Source: Neorhizobium sp. JUb45 (lineage in GTDB: Bacteria; Pseudomonadota; Alphaproteobacteria; Rhizobiales; Rhizobiaceae). From it: a stretch of 64,000 nucleotides of DNA. The notes below the pieces were generated by a model, which saw nothing but the letters and a program-made list of their open reading frames with translations, had not been told where the DNA came from and did not search any database. The stretch spans positions 78,709-142,708 of the forward strand of contig NZ_SLYW01000011.1 in assembly GCF_004343585.1 (NCBI RefSeq), in the 5' to 3' direction. A program made the translations under genes and the position numbers. How positions within the stretch are numbered: position 1 is the stretch's first letter; each line of letters starts with the position of its first letter. This document shows, in pieces, positions 1-8,633 of this stretch.

Positions 1-593
1 GAGGTTTTCAGGATGCGGCGCGTCTGATTGTTGACGATACGATCAACCACCGTCTCGAATGCGCCATCGATCGGTGCCTCGAAACTCGGTGATATGCTGA
101 CATGGACATCAGGGAGCGACAGGAGCGGATTGGCGGCCTCGCCGACTTTACTAATGATCTGGTCCAAGCGAATGAAATCAGCTTTCGGGAGAACAGAAAG
201 GATTGCCTCCCATAAGGCTGGGCCGACATCGGCTGGAAAAACATAGTCGGGGGCAAGCAGCGGCGCAGTGATATCGCAGACCCCGAGCCCGAAATATTCA
301 ACGACGCTGTAGCCGCTTTTCTTTCGCAACACGAAAGGCAGCAACATCACCGGCGCTTCGACACGCGGATCGGTGATCTCGACAACAAAGGGAAGGGTGT
401 CCGACCCTGTCGCCAGATTTGCCCGGACCTGCTCAGCCCAGTCATATTGCTGGAATAGGCTGACCCAGCCTCGATCCTCCATATGCCGCCAGAGCTGCTC
501 AACCTCGGCGAAATCATCGTATCGGCGCGCCGTAAATCCTTCGGCGCTCGATGCCTTTGGCGAAACATGTCGATGAGGCTGTATAGCGATCAT
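1..593 (-). CDS. CelD/BcsL-like GNAT-family acetyltransferase, 3' part missing (partial)
   Basis: An open frame runs without a stop from an ATG at 593 down to the window edge (197 codons seen). A GTG four codons upstream is an alternative start. The visible part has the pattern of the CelD/'acetyltransferase involved in cellulose biosynthesis' group (COG5653): a segment like FQQYDWAEQV around residue 45, then PFVVEITDP, then LLPFVLRKKSGYSVVEYFGLG with an aromatic-glycine turn and a DITAPLL segment. Members of this family act in the cytoplasm, usually near polysaccharide genes. The acyl-CoA binding half lies outside the window, so the activity cannot be checked here. Family assignment is by remembered pattern, not by search. 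Confidence 0.6.
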   Translation of the reverse strand, partial: MIAIQPHRHVSPKASSAEGFTARRYDDFAEVEQLWRHMEDRGWVSLFQQYDWAEQVRANLATGSDTLPFVVEITDPRVEAPVMLLPFVLRKKSGYSVVEYFGLGVCDITAPLLAPDYVFPADVGPALWEAILSVLPKADFIRLDQIISKVGEAANPLLSLPDVHVSISPSFEAPIDGAFETVVDRIVNNQTRRILKT

Positions 594-830
594 ATCCTGC
601 TCCACGAAGAATTCATCGCGTATGAATTACGGCGCCTTTGATGACAAATGATGAAGAGCGAGACGAAATACTTGCGGTCATAGCAGTTCGGCCAACAGAG
701 AAAATCTCGTACACAGTGAGGTTGGCTCAGGCATTTCAAAGGGAATTGCAACCAATGGCGAATGGGGGAGTTTGGTCCGTACGGCACCATTCACATGCCT
801 GAACACATGACCCGAAAAGGATCCACGCAC

Positions 831-1292
831 ATGGACGACATGAAGGAATTCGCCAGAAGCTCGAACGGCGACAGTTGGTTGCTTGAGCAGCAACACGGCT
901 CTCGTGACGCCATCGTCGTCCATCGCGGCAACCCGCCTTCCGGTGGACACGAAACCCGTATGCCCGCGCAGGTGTTTCTCGACCGCAGGCCCGCAACACC
1001 GGAGCAGGATGCATTGCGCCGCATTCTCAGTGAAACCGCTCACACACCTCAGTCACAGCACGACGACGAAACGCGCGAAGATGGCAAGACGCCATCTCTT
1101 CTGCTGGCAGAGGAATATATCCGGTTGGGCGGCAAACGGCGCGCGAAAGTCGATGACAACATCGTCAGCACACGTGACTGGGAAGGCGACACACAGGAAG
1201 CTGCCGCTTTCTGGAATGAAAAAATCCAGCCGCTGGAAGACAAGAGCCGACGGGAAGTGGAGTTACATCTTCCATCAATCAGCGACGTCTAG
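831..1292 (+). CDS. Conserved hypothetical protein
   Basis: The 153-residue frame starts at an ATG at 831 with AAAAGG about 10 bases upstream; in-frame ATGs at 762 and 810 would add up to 23 residues. The N-terminal 70 residues (EFARSSNGDSWLL, then a segment ending PSGGHETRM, then QDALRRIL) resemble a small hypothetical protein that recurs in rhizobia. The C-terminal half is charged (AEEYIRLGGKRRAKVDD). No signal peptide or membrane segment is visible, and no function can be assigned. It converges on the RecQ-like gene with a gap of about 95 bases. Confidence 0.6.
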   Translation: MDDMKEFARSSNGDSWLLEQQHGSRDAIVVHRGNPPSGGHETRMPAQVFLDRRPATPEQDALRRILSETAHTPQSQHDDETREDGKTPSLLLAEEYIRLGGKRRAKVDDNIVSTRDWEGDTQEAAAFWNEKIQPLEDKSRREVELHLPSISDV

Positions 1293-1386
1293 CGGGCGAG
1301 ACTCGACAGGTGTTTCGGTTGAGACAGAGGTGTGACAACTCCGGCTTCTAAAGCTGCTCCAAACGGAGAAGTGCTGAAACCCGCAG

Positions 1387-3204
1387 CTATTCAGAAATGG
1401 CGGCCAGAAAATCGTCGCCGTAACGCTTGAACTTTGTTTCTCCCACGCCCGCGATACCGAGCATTTCGCGCTCGTTCGTCGGGCGCTCTCGTGCAAAGGC
1501 CACCAGCGTCGTGTCCGGGAAAACCATGTAGGGCGCGATGCCGGCGTCTTTCGCGATCTCCAGACGAAGCTGCCGCAGGCGTTCGAACAAAACGGCCTCA
1601 ACCTCCGAAAGACCGGCTCTGCTATTTGCACCCGCGCTCGATCCTCTTGCGGCCTTGCGATCGGCGCGCGTCTTGTCCCTGCGGAAGATCACCTGACACC
1701 GCTTCTTGAAAACGTCGGCAGCGCTTTCGCGCAATATCACCGCGCCAAAATTGCCGTGGTCGATACCGATGTGATCGAATGCCAGCAATTGCCGGAAAAC
1801 CGATTGCCATGTCTGCACCGAATGGTCACGACCGACCCCAAAAACCGGGAATTCGGTATGGCCGAATTTCTGCGTCTTTTCGGTAACCTTTCCGATCAGA
1901 ACATCGATGAGATGTCCGGTGCCGAACCGTTCGCCGGTCCTGTAGACGGCGGCGAGCGCCTTGATCGCCGCATCCGTGCCGTCCCACTGTTCGACCGGTT
2001 GCCGACACGTATCGCAATTGCCGCAGGCCTGCCCATAACGTTCACCGAAGTGGGACAGGATGGCTGTGCGCCGGCATCCCGCGGTTTCGCATATGGCCAG
2101 CAATGCATTCAGTTTGGACCGTTCGATGCGCTTGGTCTCATCGGAGGATTCGGCATTCTCCTCGATCATCCGGTGCCGCTGGACGATATCCTGCATGCTG
2201 TAGGTCATGAAGGTCGAGGACGGCAGGCCATCACGACCCGCGCGGCCTGTTTCCTGGTAATAACCTTCGACGGAAGACGGCAGATCGAGATGCGCGACAT
2301 AACGGACATTGGGCTTGTTGATACCCATGCCGAACGCCACCGTGGCCACGAGGCAAAGCCCTTCCTCCATGCGGAATGCTTCCTGCACCTCTGTCTTGAG
2401 GGCGGGATCCATGCGAGCGTGATAATAGCGGGCCCGGAACCCTTGGTCATTCAGCCAGTTGCAGGTCTCCTCCACCTTGTTGCGTGAAAGGCAGTAGACG
2501 ATACCGCTCTCGCCCTTGAATTTGTTCAGAAACTCCAGCAACTGCGCGCGCCCGTTCGAGCGCTCCACGATTTCGTAATAGATATTGGGGCGATCAAAAC
2601 TATCGACAAACACCTGCGCATCGCCGAGATCGAGCAGCCTGATGATATCCTCGCGCGTATGCGGATCGGCGGTCGCCGTCAGGGCAATCCTCGGCACACC
2701 GGGGAAAAGTGCTTTCAGGCTGCCAAGCCCGAGATAGTCCTTGCGGAAATTATTGCCCCAGGTGCTGACGCAGTGACATTCGTCGACGCATATCAGCGAA
2801 ACCTTCACCCGGCCAAGCATGGTCTGGAATGACGGCAGGACGATACGCTCGGGCGTTACATAAAGCAGCTTCAAGCTGCCGGCATGCAGCTGTTGCCGCA
2901 CCTCGCTGTTCTGTTCGTCCGTCTGCCCCGAAGAGAGGCAACCGGCCGCAACACCGAGCGCTTTCAGATCCTCCACCTGATCATGCATCAGCGCCACAAG
3001 AGGCGACACGACGATGGTCAATCCATCGAGGCAAAGCGCCGGGATCTGGAAGCACAGGGATTTTCCCTTGCCCGTCGGAAACAGGACAAGCGCATCGCCG
3101 CCGCGCAGGACAGTGTCGATAACCGCCTCCTGCTGTCCGCGAAAGGTCTTGTAGCCCCATACTTTTTCGAGTGCGTCTTTGGGGTGGGCATAAAGGCTTT
3201 GCAT
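1387..3204 (-). CDS. recQ: RecQ-family ATP-dependent DNA helicase, divergent
   Basis: The product has 605 residues, a normal RecQ length. Domains in order: SF2 helicase core (about 10-350) with Walker A FPTGKGKS (42-49), DECH box (141-144), SAT-type motif LTATAD, and the C-terminal helicase motif YYQETGRAGRDG; a four-cysteine zinc site around CETAGC and CGNCDTC; winged helix; and an HRDC domain at the C-terminus (LSEVEAVLFERLR to the end). RecQ enzymes unwind DNA 3'-5' in recombination and fork repair. Walker A (GKGKS for GGGKS), motif II (DECH for DEAH) and the aromatic-rich loop after it (WGNNFR for WGHDFR) all differ from the usual form, which may mark a second, specialised paralogue. It is a single gene with a weak GAGAG ribosome site. 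Confidence 0.88.
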   Translation of the reverse strand: MQSLYAHPKDALEKVWGYKTFRGQQEAVIDTVLRGGDALVLFPTGKGKSLCFQIPALCLDGLTIVVSPLVALMHDQVEDLKALGVAAGCLSSGQTDEQNSEVRQQLHAGSLKLLYVTPERIVLPSFQTMLGRVKVSLICVDECHCVSTWGNNFRKDYLGLGSLKALFPGVPRIALTATADPHTREDIIRLLDLGDAQVFVDSFDRPNIYYEIVERSNGRAQLLEFLNKFKGESGIVYCLSRNKVEETCNWLNDQGFRARYYHARMDPALKTEVQEAFRMEEGLCLVATVAFGMGINKPNVRYVAHLDLPSSVEGYYQETGRAGRDGLPSSTFMTYSMQDIVQRHRMIEENAESSDETKRIERSKLNALLAICETAGCRRTAILSHFGERYGQACGNCDTCRQPVEQWDGTDAAIKALAAVYRTGERFGTGHLIDVLIGKVTEKTQKFGHTEFPVFGVGRDHSVQTWQSVFRQLLAFDHIGIDHGNFGAVILRESAADVFKKRCQVIFRRDKTRADRKAARGSSAGANSRAGLSEVEAVLFERLRQLRLEIAKDAGIAPYMVFPDTTLVAFARERPTNEREMLGIAGVGETKFKRYGDDFLAAISE

Positions 3205-3401
3205 CAGGCTCTCATTTCGGCGGACGTCAACGGCGCTGTTCAGCGCGTGCAGTCATCAGAAATTCAGGTCGGCGGGCGAAGATTCGCCGCCATGAGGATC
3301 ATGTTACTGATCTACAGCGCCCATACATCTGTTGCAAATCCAGAACGGCCGGTTTGACACCCGACGGCTGCGAAAAACCGGAAAACGGGAAGGCGTTACG
3401 A

Positions 3402-5057
3402 CTAATTCTCCTTCCACCTTGCATTATCGGGAATTGACCAGCTTGGCACCACTACCTGTATGATTGAAGGGCTATCGAGATTGGCCAGCGCTCCGATGAC
3501 CGCATCCTTGAGGTCGCCGTAGGTGCGCGCCTCCCATCCCTTGCAACCGAAGACATCGGCAAGCTTGCTGTAATTCCAGCGATGGAGGATGCAGGATTTG
3601 TGGAACGGCTTCTTCGTCGCGAAGACCGATGCATCGGCGAGCCACTGCTCGACGCCATAAACCCCGTTGTCGATGACGAAGATGATCGGGTTGAGGCCGA
3701 AACGGGTTTGTGTCGACAGGCATTGCGCAGTCATCTGGAAACCGCCATCGCCGGAAAACACGACCACGCGCTGGGACGCGTCTTTCGCAAGACTGGCGCC
3801 GGTAGCAGCCGCCGCCATGTAACCGATCGTCGAATAGGAGGACTGGACGATGAAGCCGCCGGGCGTGCCGATCTTGAGCAGCATGCTTCCGAAATAATTC
3901 AGGCTGGCATCGCTTCCGATGATCATGTTCGAATCGATGTAATACCGGATAAAATCGTAGAAACCCTGATACGAGATTTCGTCCGTCAGGCTGCCGGGCA
4001 CCGGCTCGGGAAACACATATTCCGGCAACGGGTCGCTTCTGCATTGTATCGGCGCCTGAAGCAGACCGTCGATCAGATCCGCCAGTGAAACCTGCGCATT
4101 AAAAACGGCACCAAATTTGAACGTGTCGAAGGATGCAAAAGCGGTCTTGGCGAAATCGATCGGCCAGCCGAGGTCGTTTATGTCGGTCAGCCAGACACCG
4201 AGGCCCAGCGCGAAATCGGATTTTTTCATCAACTCCTGCACGGCAGGCGATGAAGATCGCCCGTCGAACACGCCGGCAAACTGGGCATCGTTTTCCGACA
4301 GGACAGCCTTGCTCATAAACTCGGTGACATAGGGGATATGCAACTTCTGCATCAGTTTCTCGACTTCTGCCTGAAGCCCGAAGCGATCGATCTCTATCCC
4401 GATCCACAGCAGCGGATTGGACGCCTGCCGCAGGCTTTCGCCGATCTGCGCGATGGTCTGGGACAGGCTGTCCGGGTCGGAAATAACGGGGGCCGCCGTC
4501 AAAGTGCCGAGAGGCTGCGGGCAGGCCAGGTCCACCATATCCTCGAGCAGTTCGATATAGACGGGACGCCGCTGGGTTATGCATTGGGTCAGCGCGTAAT
4601 CGATCTGCATGGGGGCGATCTGCGGACTATCGATCCTCACCGCAGCGGCGGTGATATACTCGAAAACCTGCAGATCTGTCAGGTGGTTGGTGATGAAGTG
4701 ATGGGCGCTGTAGCCGGTTTGCTCGAAGGTAAGGGCCTTCTTGATGCTCGGCGCGCCGGCAATCAGAACGACAGGTACTTTCTCGACAAAGGCGCCCGCG
4801 ATTGCATTGGTCGCAGACAACGAACCCGCGGAATAGGTGACGCACAAGGCACCAATGCCCTTGAGGCGGGCATAACCATCGGCGGCATAACCGCCGTTAA
4901 GCTCGTTGACCTCCTGGATGACCTGGATGCCGCCTTGCTCGACATAGTTATCCACCCATTCGATCGAATAGTCGCCGGCGATGGAAAACAGATGCTGCAG
5001 ACCGAGCTGATGAAGTCTGTCGACCAGATAATTTCCCACTGTATATGTATCGGTCAT
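3402..5057 (-). CDS. Pyruvate/indolepyruvate decarboxylase-family ThDP enzyme
   Basis: 551 residues, the usual size for pyruvate or indolepyruvate decarboxylases. Visible signatures: AGDYSI with Asp29, catalytic Glu52 in NELNGGYAADGYAR, the His-His pair (119-120) typical of the PDC branch, and the ThDP/Mg motif GDGGFQMTAQ (from 436) ending at Asn464, followed by Glu470 in GVYGVEQW. The family decarboxylates 2-oxo acids to aldehydes in the cytoplasm. The HHFI sequence, unlike the classical HHTLG, suggests a different substrate. It is the last gene of the 13.3-to-3.4 kb run of minus-strand genes, so the substrate could be a 2-keto acid from sugar breakdown. IpdC-like auxin synthesis is possible but nothing here points to it. 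Confidence 0.8.
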   Translation of the reverse strand: MTDTYTVGNYLVDRLHQLGLQHLFSIAGDYSIEWVDNYVEQGGIQVIQEVNELNGGYAADGYARLKGIGALCVTYSAGSLSATNAIAGAFVEKVPVVLIAGAPSIKKALTFEQTGYSAHHFITNHLTDLQVFEYITAAAVRIDSPQIAPMQIDYALTQCITQRRPVYIELLEDMVDLACPQPLGTLTAAPVISDPDSLSQTIAQIGESLRQASNPLLWIGIEIDRFGLQAEVEKLMQKLHIPYVTEFMSKAVLSENDAQFAGVFDGRSSSPAVQELMKKSDFALGLGVWLTDINDLGWPIDFAKTAFASFDTFKFGAVFNAQVSLADLIDGLLQAPIQCRSDPLPEYVFPEPVPGSLTDEISYQGFYDFIRYYIDSNMIIGSDASLNYFGSMLLKIGTPGGFIVQSSYSTIGYMAAAATGASLAKDASQRVVVFSGDGGFQMTAQCLSTQTRFGLNPIIFVIDNGVYGVEQWLADASVFATKKPFHKSCILHRWNYSKLADVFGCKGWEARTYGDLKDAVIGALANLDSPSIIQVVVPSWSIPDNARWKEN

Positions 5058-5187
5058 GCCCGCCTGCTCCTCTTCTTGAAAAGATGAAAGACATCAGCGG
5101 GCAGCGCTCCCTCATGGACACCCGCCACGCCCGTAATCTTCTGTATGTTGCATGTCATCACCGCAAAACCGCTGGCCGCGGCATGCG

Positions 5188-6012
5188 TCAGAACTGGCGC
5201 GCGTTGCCGAAAAGGCGCGGCATGTAAATGTTGAAAATCGCCGGGCATTTTCGCTCGGGATAATGTGCGATCATGAAGTGCTTGAAATCGTCGTTCACGA
5301 GTCCCGTGCCGACCGCATCCATGGCGACGGTCAGATACTCTATATTCCGCGCCACTTCGTTTCTGTCGGCCGGCACTCCGTGCCCTGCAAGGAACAGATC
5401 GAAATCGCCCAGCAGGATTTTCTGCAGAACCTTGATCCAGTGTTCCATGGTCTGGGTGAGATAGAGATGGGTGCCGCTGTAAATCAGATCCTGCAGGATG
5501 ATCACACCGAGATCGGGAAGCGCGATGGTGAGCAGAAAATCGATCTCCGTATCCACCACCTGGTCGAAGACATATCTGACCCCGTCGATCGTCTCCTCTC
5601 CGGCAGATACGACCTCTTGCGGCATCGGCACGCTGTCAGGTGCGAGATTGCCCATTTTCCAGTGGTCCGCAAGCGACGTTGCCCCATCCTGCTTGAGAAA
5701 TTCGATCGTTTCGGCGAGCGCATACATCGGAATGTCGCAGAATGCTGCAGCCAGACCAAACCAGTGATCCGGATGACGGTGGGACAGGTAGATCCGGTCG
5801 ATAGGCTTGCCGAGACTGTCGGCATAAGCCCTGAATTTCAATGCGTACGGAACGAGAAACTGCCCGTCGATGAGAACCAGCTTGTTCTCGCTTTCGATGA
5901 TGTGCGTCGCATTGGCGATGTTGTCTTGCGTATATGCGGAAATGAAGGTGTGAAGCCGCACCCCGCCCACGCGTCGGGCGATGATGATCGGATCAGGCAA
6001 TTGCGTTACCAT
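5188..6012 (-). CDS. MBL-fold metallo-hydrolase
   Basis: The start at 6012 is chosen because GAGGGAG lies 8 bases upstream; an ATG at 6069 in the same frame has no such site. The 274-residue product has the metallo-beta-lactamase metal motif SHRHPDHW (His78, His80, Asp82, His83), a later Asp in ILQDLIYSGTH and a His in LAGHGVPADRNE, so a di-metal site looks complete. No signal peptide is visible, so it is probably cytoplasmic. MBL proteins hydrolyse thioesters, lactones, phosphoesters and more, and the substrate cannot be read from sequence. It sits between the TIM-barrel isomerase and the decarboxylase; a lactone or thioester from the same pathway would be a reasonable guess. Confidence 0.8.
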   Translation of the reverse strand: MVTQLPDPIIIARRVGGVRLHTFISAYTQDNIANATHIIESENKLVLIDGQFLVPYALKFRAYADSLGKPIDRIYLSHRHPDHWFGLAAAFCDIPMYALAETIEFLKQDGATSLADHWKMGNLAPDSVPMPQEVVSAGEETIDGVRYVFDQVVDTEIDFLLTIALPDLGVIILQDLIYSGTHLYLTQTMEHWIKVLQKILLGDFDLFLAGHGVPADRNEVARNIEYLTVAMDAVGTGLVNDDFKHFMIAHYPERKCPAIFNIYMPRLFGNARQF

Positions 6013-6065
6013 GAACGTATCTCCCTCTTTCGAAAATCCGAGCTTTGGCGCAAGCCGTTCACCTA

Positions 6066-7088
6066 TCACGGCTTGACCGAGGAACCGTGCGCGGTGAGCT
6101 TGTCCTGCAATGTCTTCAGGCCGATGAGCGCAACGTCATAGGCGCTGTCGCGGCCTTTCTCCGGCGCATCTTCGCCCGGCCGCCAGAACCGCCTGCGTGT
6201 CATCCTCATCGAACTTTCGAAAGGCGGGATCGCGTTGAAGACTTCGACCAGATAAGGTCCGGCATAGGCCGGCTCGATCTCGCCGAGCATGATGTCCCAG
6301 GGGATCCAGCAATCCTGTATAGCGCCACGGTCCGGGGCCGAAATATGGATGTAATTGAGCTGGTTCCTGGCGATCGCCCGCGCCACATTGCTCCTGAAGA
6401 CCGCAGGCCCCTGGCTTTCCATCACCACCTGAGCGGTATCGATCGTCACGCCGCAGGCCGGTATATTGTGGGCATCCAGAAAATCCAGAGCATCCGAAAC
6501 CATGGTCGTGCCGGGCGTTTCCCAGTTCTTCACCGGCTCGATCGCGAGCGTCACCTTTTTCCGATGCGCATAATCGGCCAGTTCGCGAAAGATCGGAGCC
6601 GCCGCCGCATAACGTGGCTTCAGCCAGTCCTGAAGTGCGTCGCTCCAGATGCCGTCTCCGGAATCGGTCGTCGGAAAGACACCGTATGGATAGAGGAACG
6701 GGCCGGACATGATTGATCCGTCTCCACCCAATGCCCAGGTGATATCGACACGCGATTTCAGATAATCCAGCGCTTGCCGACGTTGCTGTTCATAGGGTGA
6801 GGTCGGATCGAAGGTGCGGGTCGTTCCGACATTGGTCGTGAACTTCTTGTCCTTGAAACCGGCCTTGTCGAAAGCAGCCTTCAGGCGGCGATAGCTGGCA
6901 AGTTCGACGGCATGGTCCAGCCCGGCCGGCCCGCTGGCGATATGCAGATCGAAGCCGGTATAGCCCATGTCGCTCAGGGCCCGCAGATGCCCGATCAGGA
7001 TCTGGGTATAGGCCGTATCGTCCGGCTTCAGGTCTGCCGTGAACATGAAGAAGCTGAAATAGATCTCTCGGGTGTATGGCGCCGTCAT
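6066..7088 (-). CDS. Sugar phosphate isomerase/epimerase-like TIM-barrel protein
   Basis: The start at 7088 has GGAG 8 bases upstream; ATGs at 7094 and 7124 fit less well. The 340-residue product matches the xylose-isomerase-like TIM barrel family (AP endonuclease 2 superfamily). Candidate metal ligands occur in order on successive strands: Glu in LAIEPVKNWE, Asp in CGVTIDTAQ, His in NYIHISAPD and Glu in GPYLVEVF. The family interconverts or dehydrates sugars and inosose-type compounds in the cytoplasm. It neighbours an IolE-like gene 84 bases upstream, so the two may act in succession. The exact reaction is unknown. Confidence 0.75.
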   Translation of the reverse strand: MTAPYTREIYFSFFMFTADLKPDDTAYTQILIGHLRALSDMGYTGFDLHIASGPAGLDHAVELASYRRLKAAFDKAGFKDKKFTTNVGTTRTFDPTSPYEQQRRQALDYLKSRVDITWALGGDGSIMSGPFLYPYGVFPTTDSGDGIWSDALQDWLKPRYAAAAPIFRELADYAHRKKVTLAIEPVKNWETPGTTMVSDALDFLDAHNIPACGVTIDTAQVVMESQGPAVFRSNVARAIARNQLNYIHISAPDRGAIQDCWIPWDIMLGEIEPAYAGPYLVEVFNAIPPFESSMRMTRRRFWRPGEDAPEKGRDSAYDVALIGLKTLQDKLTAHGSSVKP

Positions 7089-7172
7089 CGTCATCGCTCC
7101 AGCTGTGGGAATGCTTTGAAACATGACCGATCCGGGGAACCATTGTGGATCGGCCTCAATGTCCTGGATGCG

Positions 7173-8111
7173 CTACCAACCGAGCAATTTGTGCAGATAG
7201 GCCCGGCCCATCTTTGCGTATTGCAACGGATTGGCCTTGGCTGGATCCTGCTCCGCTTCGACGCAGATCCAACCGGCGAAATCTGCGGCGGCCAGGGCAT
7301 CGAGGATTTGCGGAAAGGTCTGGATGGAACCGTCTCCGGGCACCGTGAAAATGCCGGCTTCGATGCCCTGCTGGAATGACAGCCCCTTGGCATGGATGGC
7401 CGCGACCACGTCAGCGCGGATGTCCTTCAGGTGAACATGTTTGATACGTTTGCCATAACGTTTTGCCAGCGCCAGCGGATCGGCTCCGGCCGCAGCCTGA
7501 TGCGCGGTATCCAGAAGCATGTTGACCAGCGCCGGATCCGTCTCATCCATCAGCCGGTGGATCGCTTCCGTCTTCATCACGCCGGTGCCCAGATGCGGGT
7601 GATAGCAGAGCCGCCGCTTCCGCGCCTTGGCCTTCGCGCCCGCCTCATGCAGACCTTCGATCAGACGTTTCCATTGATCATCTGAAAAGTCCGGGCAATT
7701 TGGAAACAGCGCGATGGGCTGGGGATTGGCGGCACCGCCAAATTCCGCGACCACCAGATCGGCCCGCCGCGGATCGTTGCTTCCGCCTTCCATCGCCTCC
7801 AGAAAATCCAGCTGGGCATCGACATTGTCGAGCGTATGCTGCTTCATCGCCTTGATGGTGAAATAGGTGCTGACCCAGGGCTCGGAAATCCGCAAGCCCC
7901 GCAATTCCAGCGCCGGCCGCAAAATCTTCGGGTCGGTCGGATATTTGTGACCCACCCCGCAGCCGACATAACCGGCAAGCGCCATTTCGCTCAGGGCCTG
8001 CTCATAGGGGATGCCGATATCGATATTGATGAAATCGTCATTCCACCAGAGTGTGGGGATGACACCGAGCCAGACCTTGTCGGGCGTCAGGCGATGCAGG
8101 TTCTTTTCCAT
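7173..8111 (-). CDS. IolE-like inosose dehydratase family protein
   Basis: The start at 8111 has GGAG 7 bases upstream. The 312-residue product closely follows the IolE pattern: LWWNDD near the N-terminus, GHKYPTDP, a YHPHLGTG metal-site segment, LLDTAHQAAAGADP, KHVHLKDIR, a VPGDGSI turn and the very characteristic VEAEQDPAKANPLQYA. IolE (EC 4.2.1.44) dehydrates 2-keto-myo-inositol in the cytoplasm. No other iol gene is present, and the YHPH replaces the usual YHHH, so a related keto-sugar could be the true substrate. It lies 39 bases downstream of the FAD-SLDH-like gene. Confidence 0.75.
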   Translation of the reverse strand: MEKNLHRLTPDKVWLGVIPTLWWNDDFINIDIGIPYEQALSEMALAGYVGCGVGHKYPTDPKILRPALELRGLRISEPWVSTYFTIKAMKQHTLDNVDAQLDFLEAMEGGSNDPRRADLVVAEFGGAANPQPIALFPNCPDFSDDQWKRLIEGLHEAGAKAKARKRRLCYHPHLGTGVMKTEAIHRLMDETDPALVNMLLDTAHQAAAGADPLALAKRYGKRIKHVHLKDIRADVVAAIHAKGLSFQQGIEAGIFTVPGDGSIQTFPQILDALAAADFAGWICVEAEQDPAKANPLQYAKMGRAYLHKLLGW

Positions 8112-8150
8112 GACAATTCTCCAGTTTTTTGGCGGCAAACGGGAAGGGCA

Positions 8151-8633
8151 TCAGACTTCGAACGCGGAACCGAGAAATGACGGAATGACGGGCGGCGCGG
8201 CCCAGGAGCCATAACCGGGCGCTTTGGCACCGGCCGGATGGGCACCGATCGCCTTCCACAACAGTCCCTCGACATAGGAGTCGGGAGAAATGACAAAATC
8301 CCGGTTGGCGGGCCTTGGTCCAAATCGCTGGGTCCAGCTGGATGGCAGTTCGAACCAGCGGCCTGAATACCAAAGCTTGATCAGTGCGCGGGCAACGTCC
8401 CCAAGAAGTTCATTTCCCAGCACTGTCAGGCGCAGTGCCTTGGCGCGGCCACCGTCATTCGATGACGGCAGTCCGCGGAAAGCCGCCAGCAAGGCATCGG
8501 TCGTTTCCTTGCCGACAACCGTGTCGAGCGTGTCGAGATAACGTTCCGCCAGTCCCGTTCCCAAAAGATCGAAATGAGAGAAGGCCGTCAGTTCGGTAGA
8601 GAGGTCGAGAAAGGTTTCAAGACGGCTGCTCAT
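8151..8633 (-). CDS. Small subunit-like protein of FAD-dependent sorbitol/gluconate dehydrogenase type
   Basis: 160 residues starting at 8633 with GGAGG 7 bases upstream; the ATG overlaps the stop of the ferritin-like gene (ATGA, 8630-8633), indicating translational coupling. The sequence has the FAD-SLDH small-subunit layout (PF12318-like): an N-terminal helix with LSTELTAF, a central LIKLWYSG segment, and a C-terminal YVEGLLWKAIGAHP followed by a GYGSWAAPP turn. In known enzymes this subunit accompanies a GMC-type flavoprotein and helps its export or stability. A GMC gene is two genes upstream, which supports the pairing. No cytochrome c subunit and no Tat motif are visible here. Confidence 0.6.
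   Translation of the reverse strand: MSSRLETFLDLSTELTAFSHFDLLGTGLAERYLDTLDTVVGKETTDALLAAFRGLPSSNDGGRAKALRLTVLGNELLGDVARALIKLWYSGRWFELPSSWTQRFGPRPANRDFVISPDSYVEGLLWKAIGAHPAGAKAPGYGSWAAPPVIPSFLGSAFEV

Noticed and set aside
2829..3357. Plus-strand frames over the RecQ gene and its upstream gap
   Set aside because: They are mirror frames of the helicase; no motif and no start signal.
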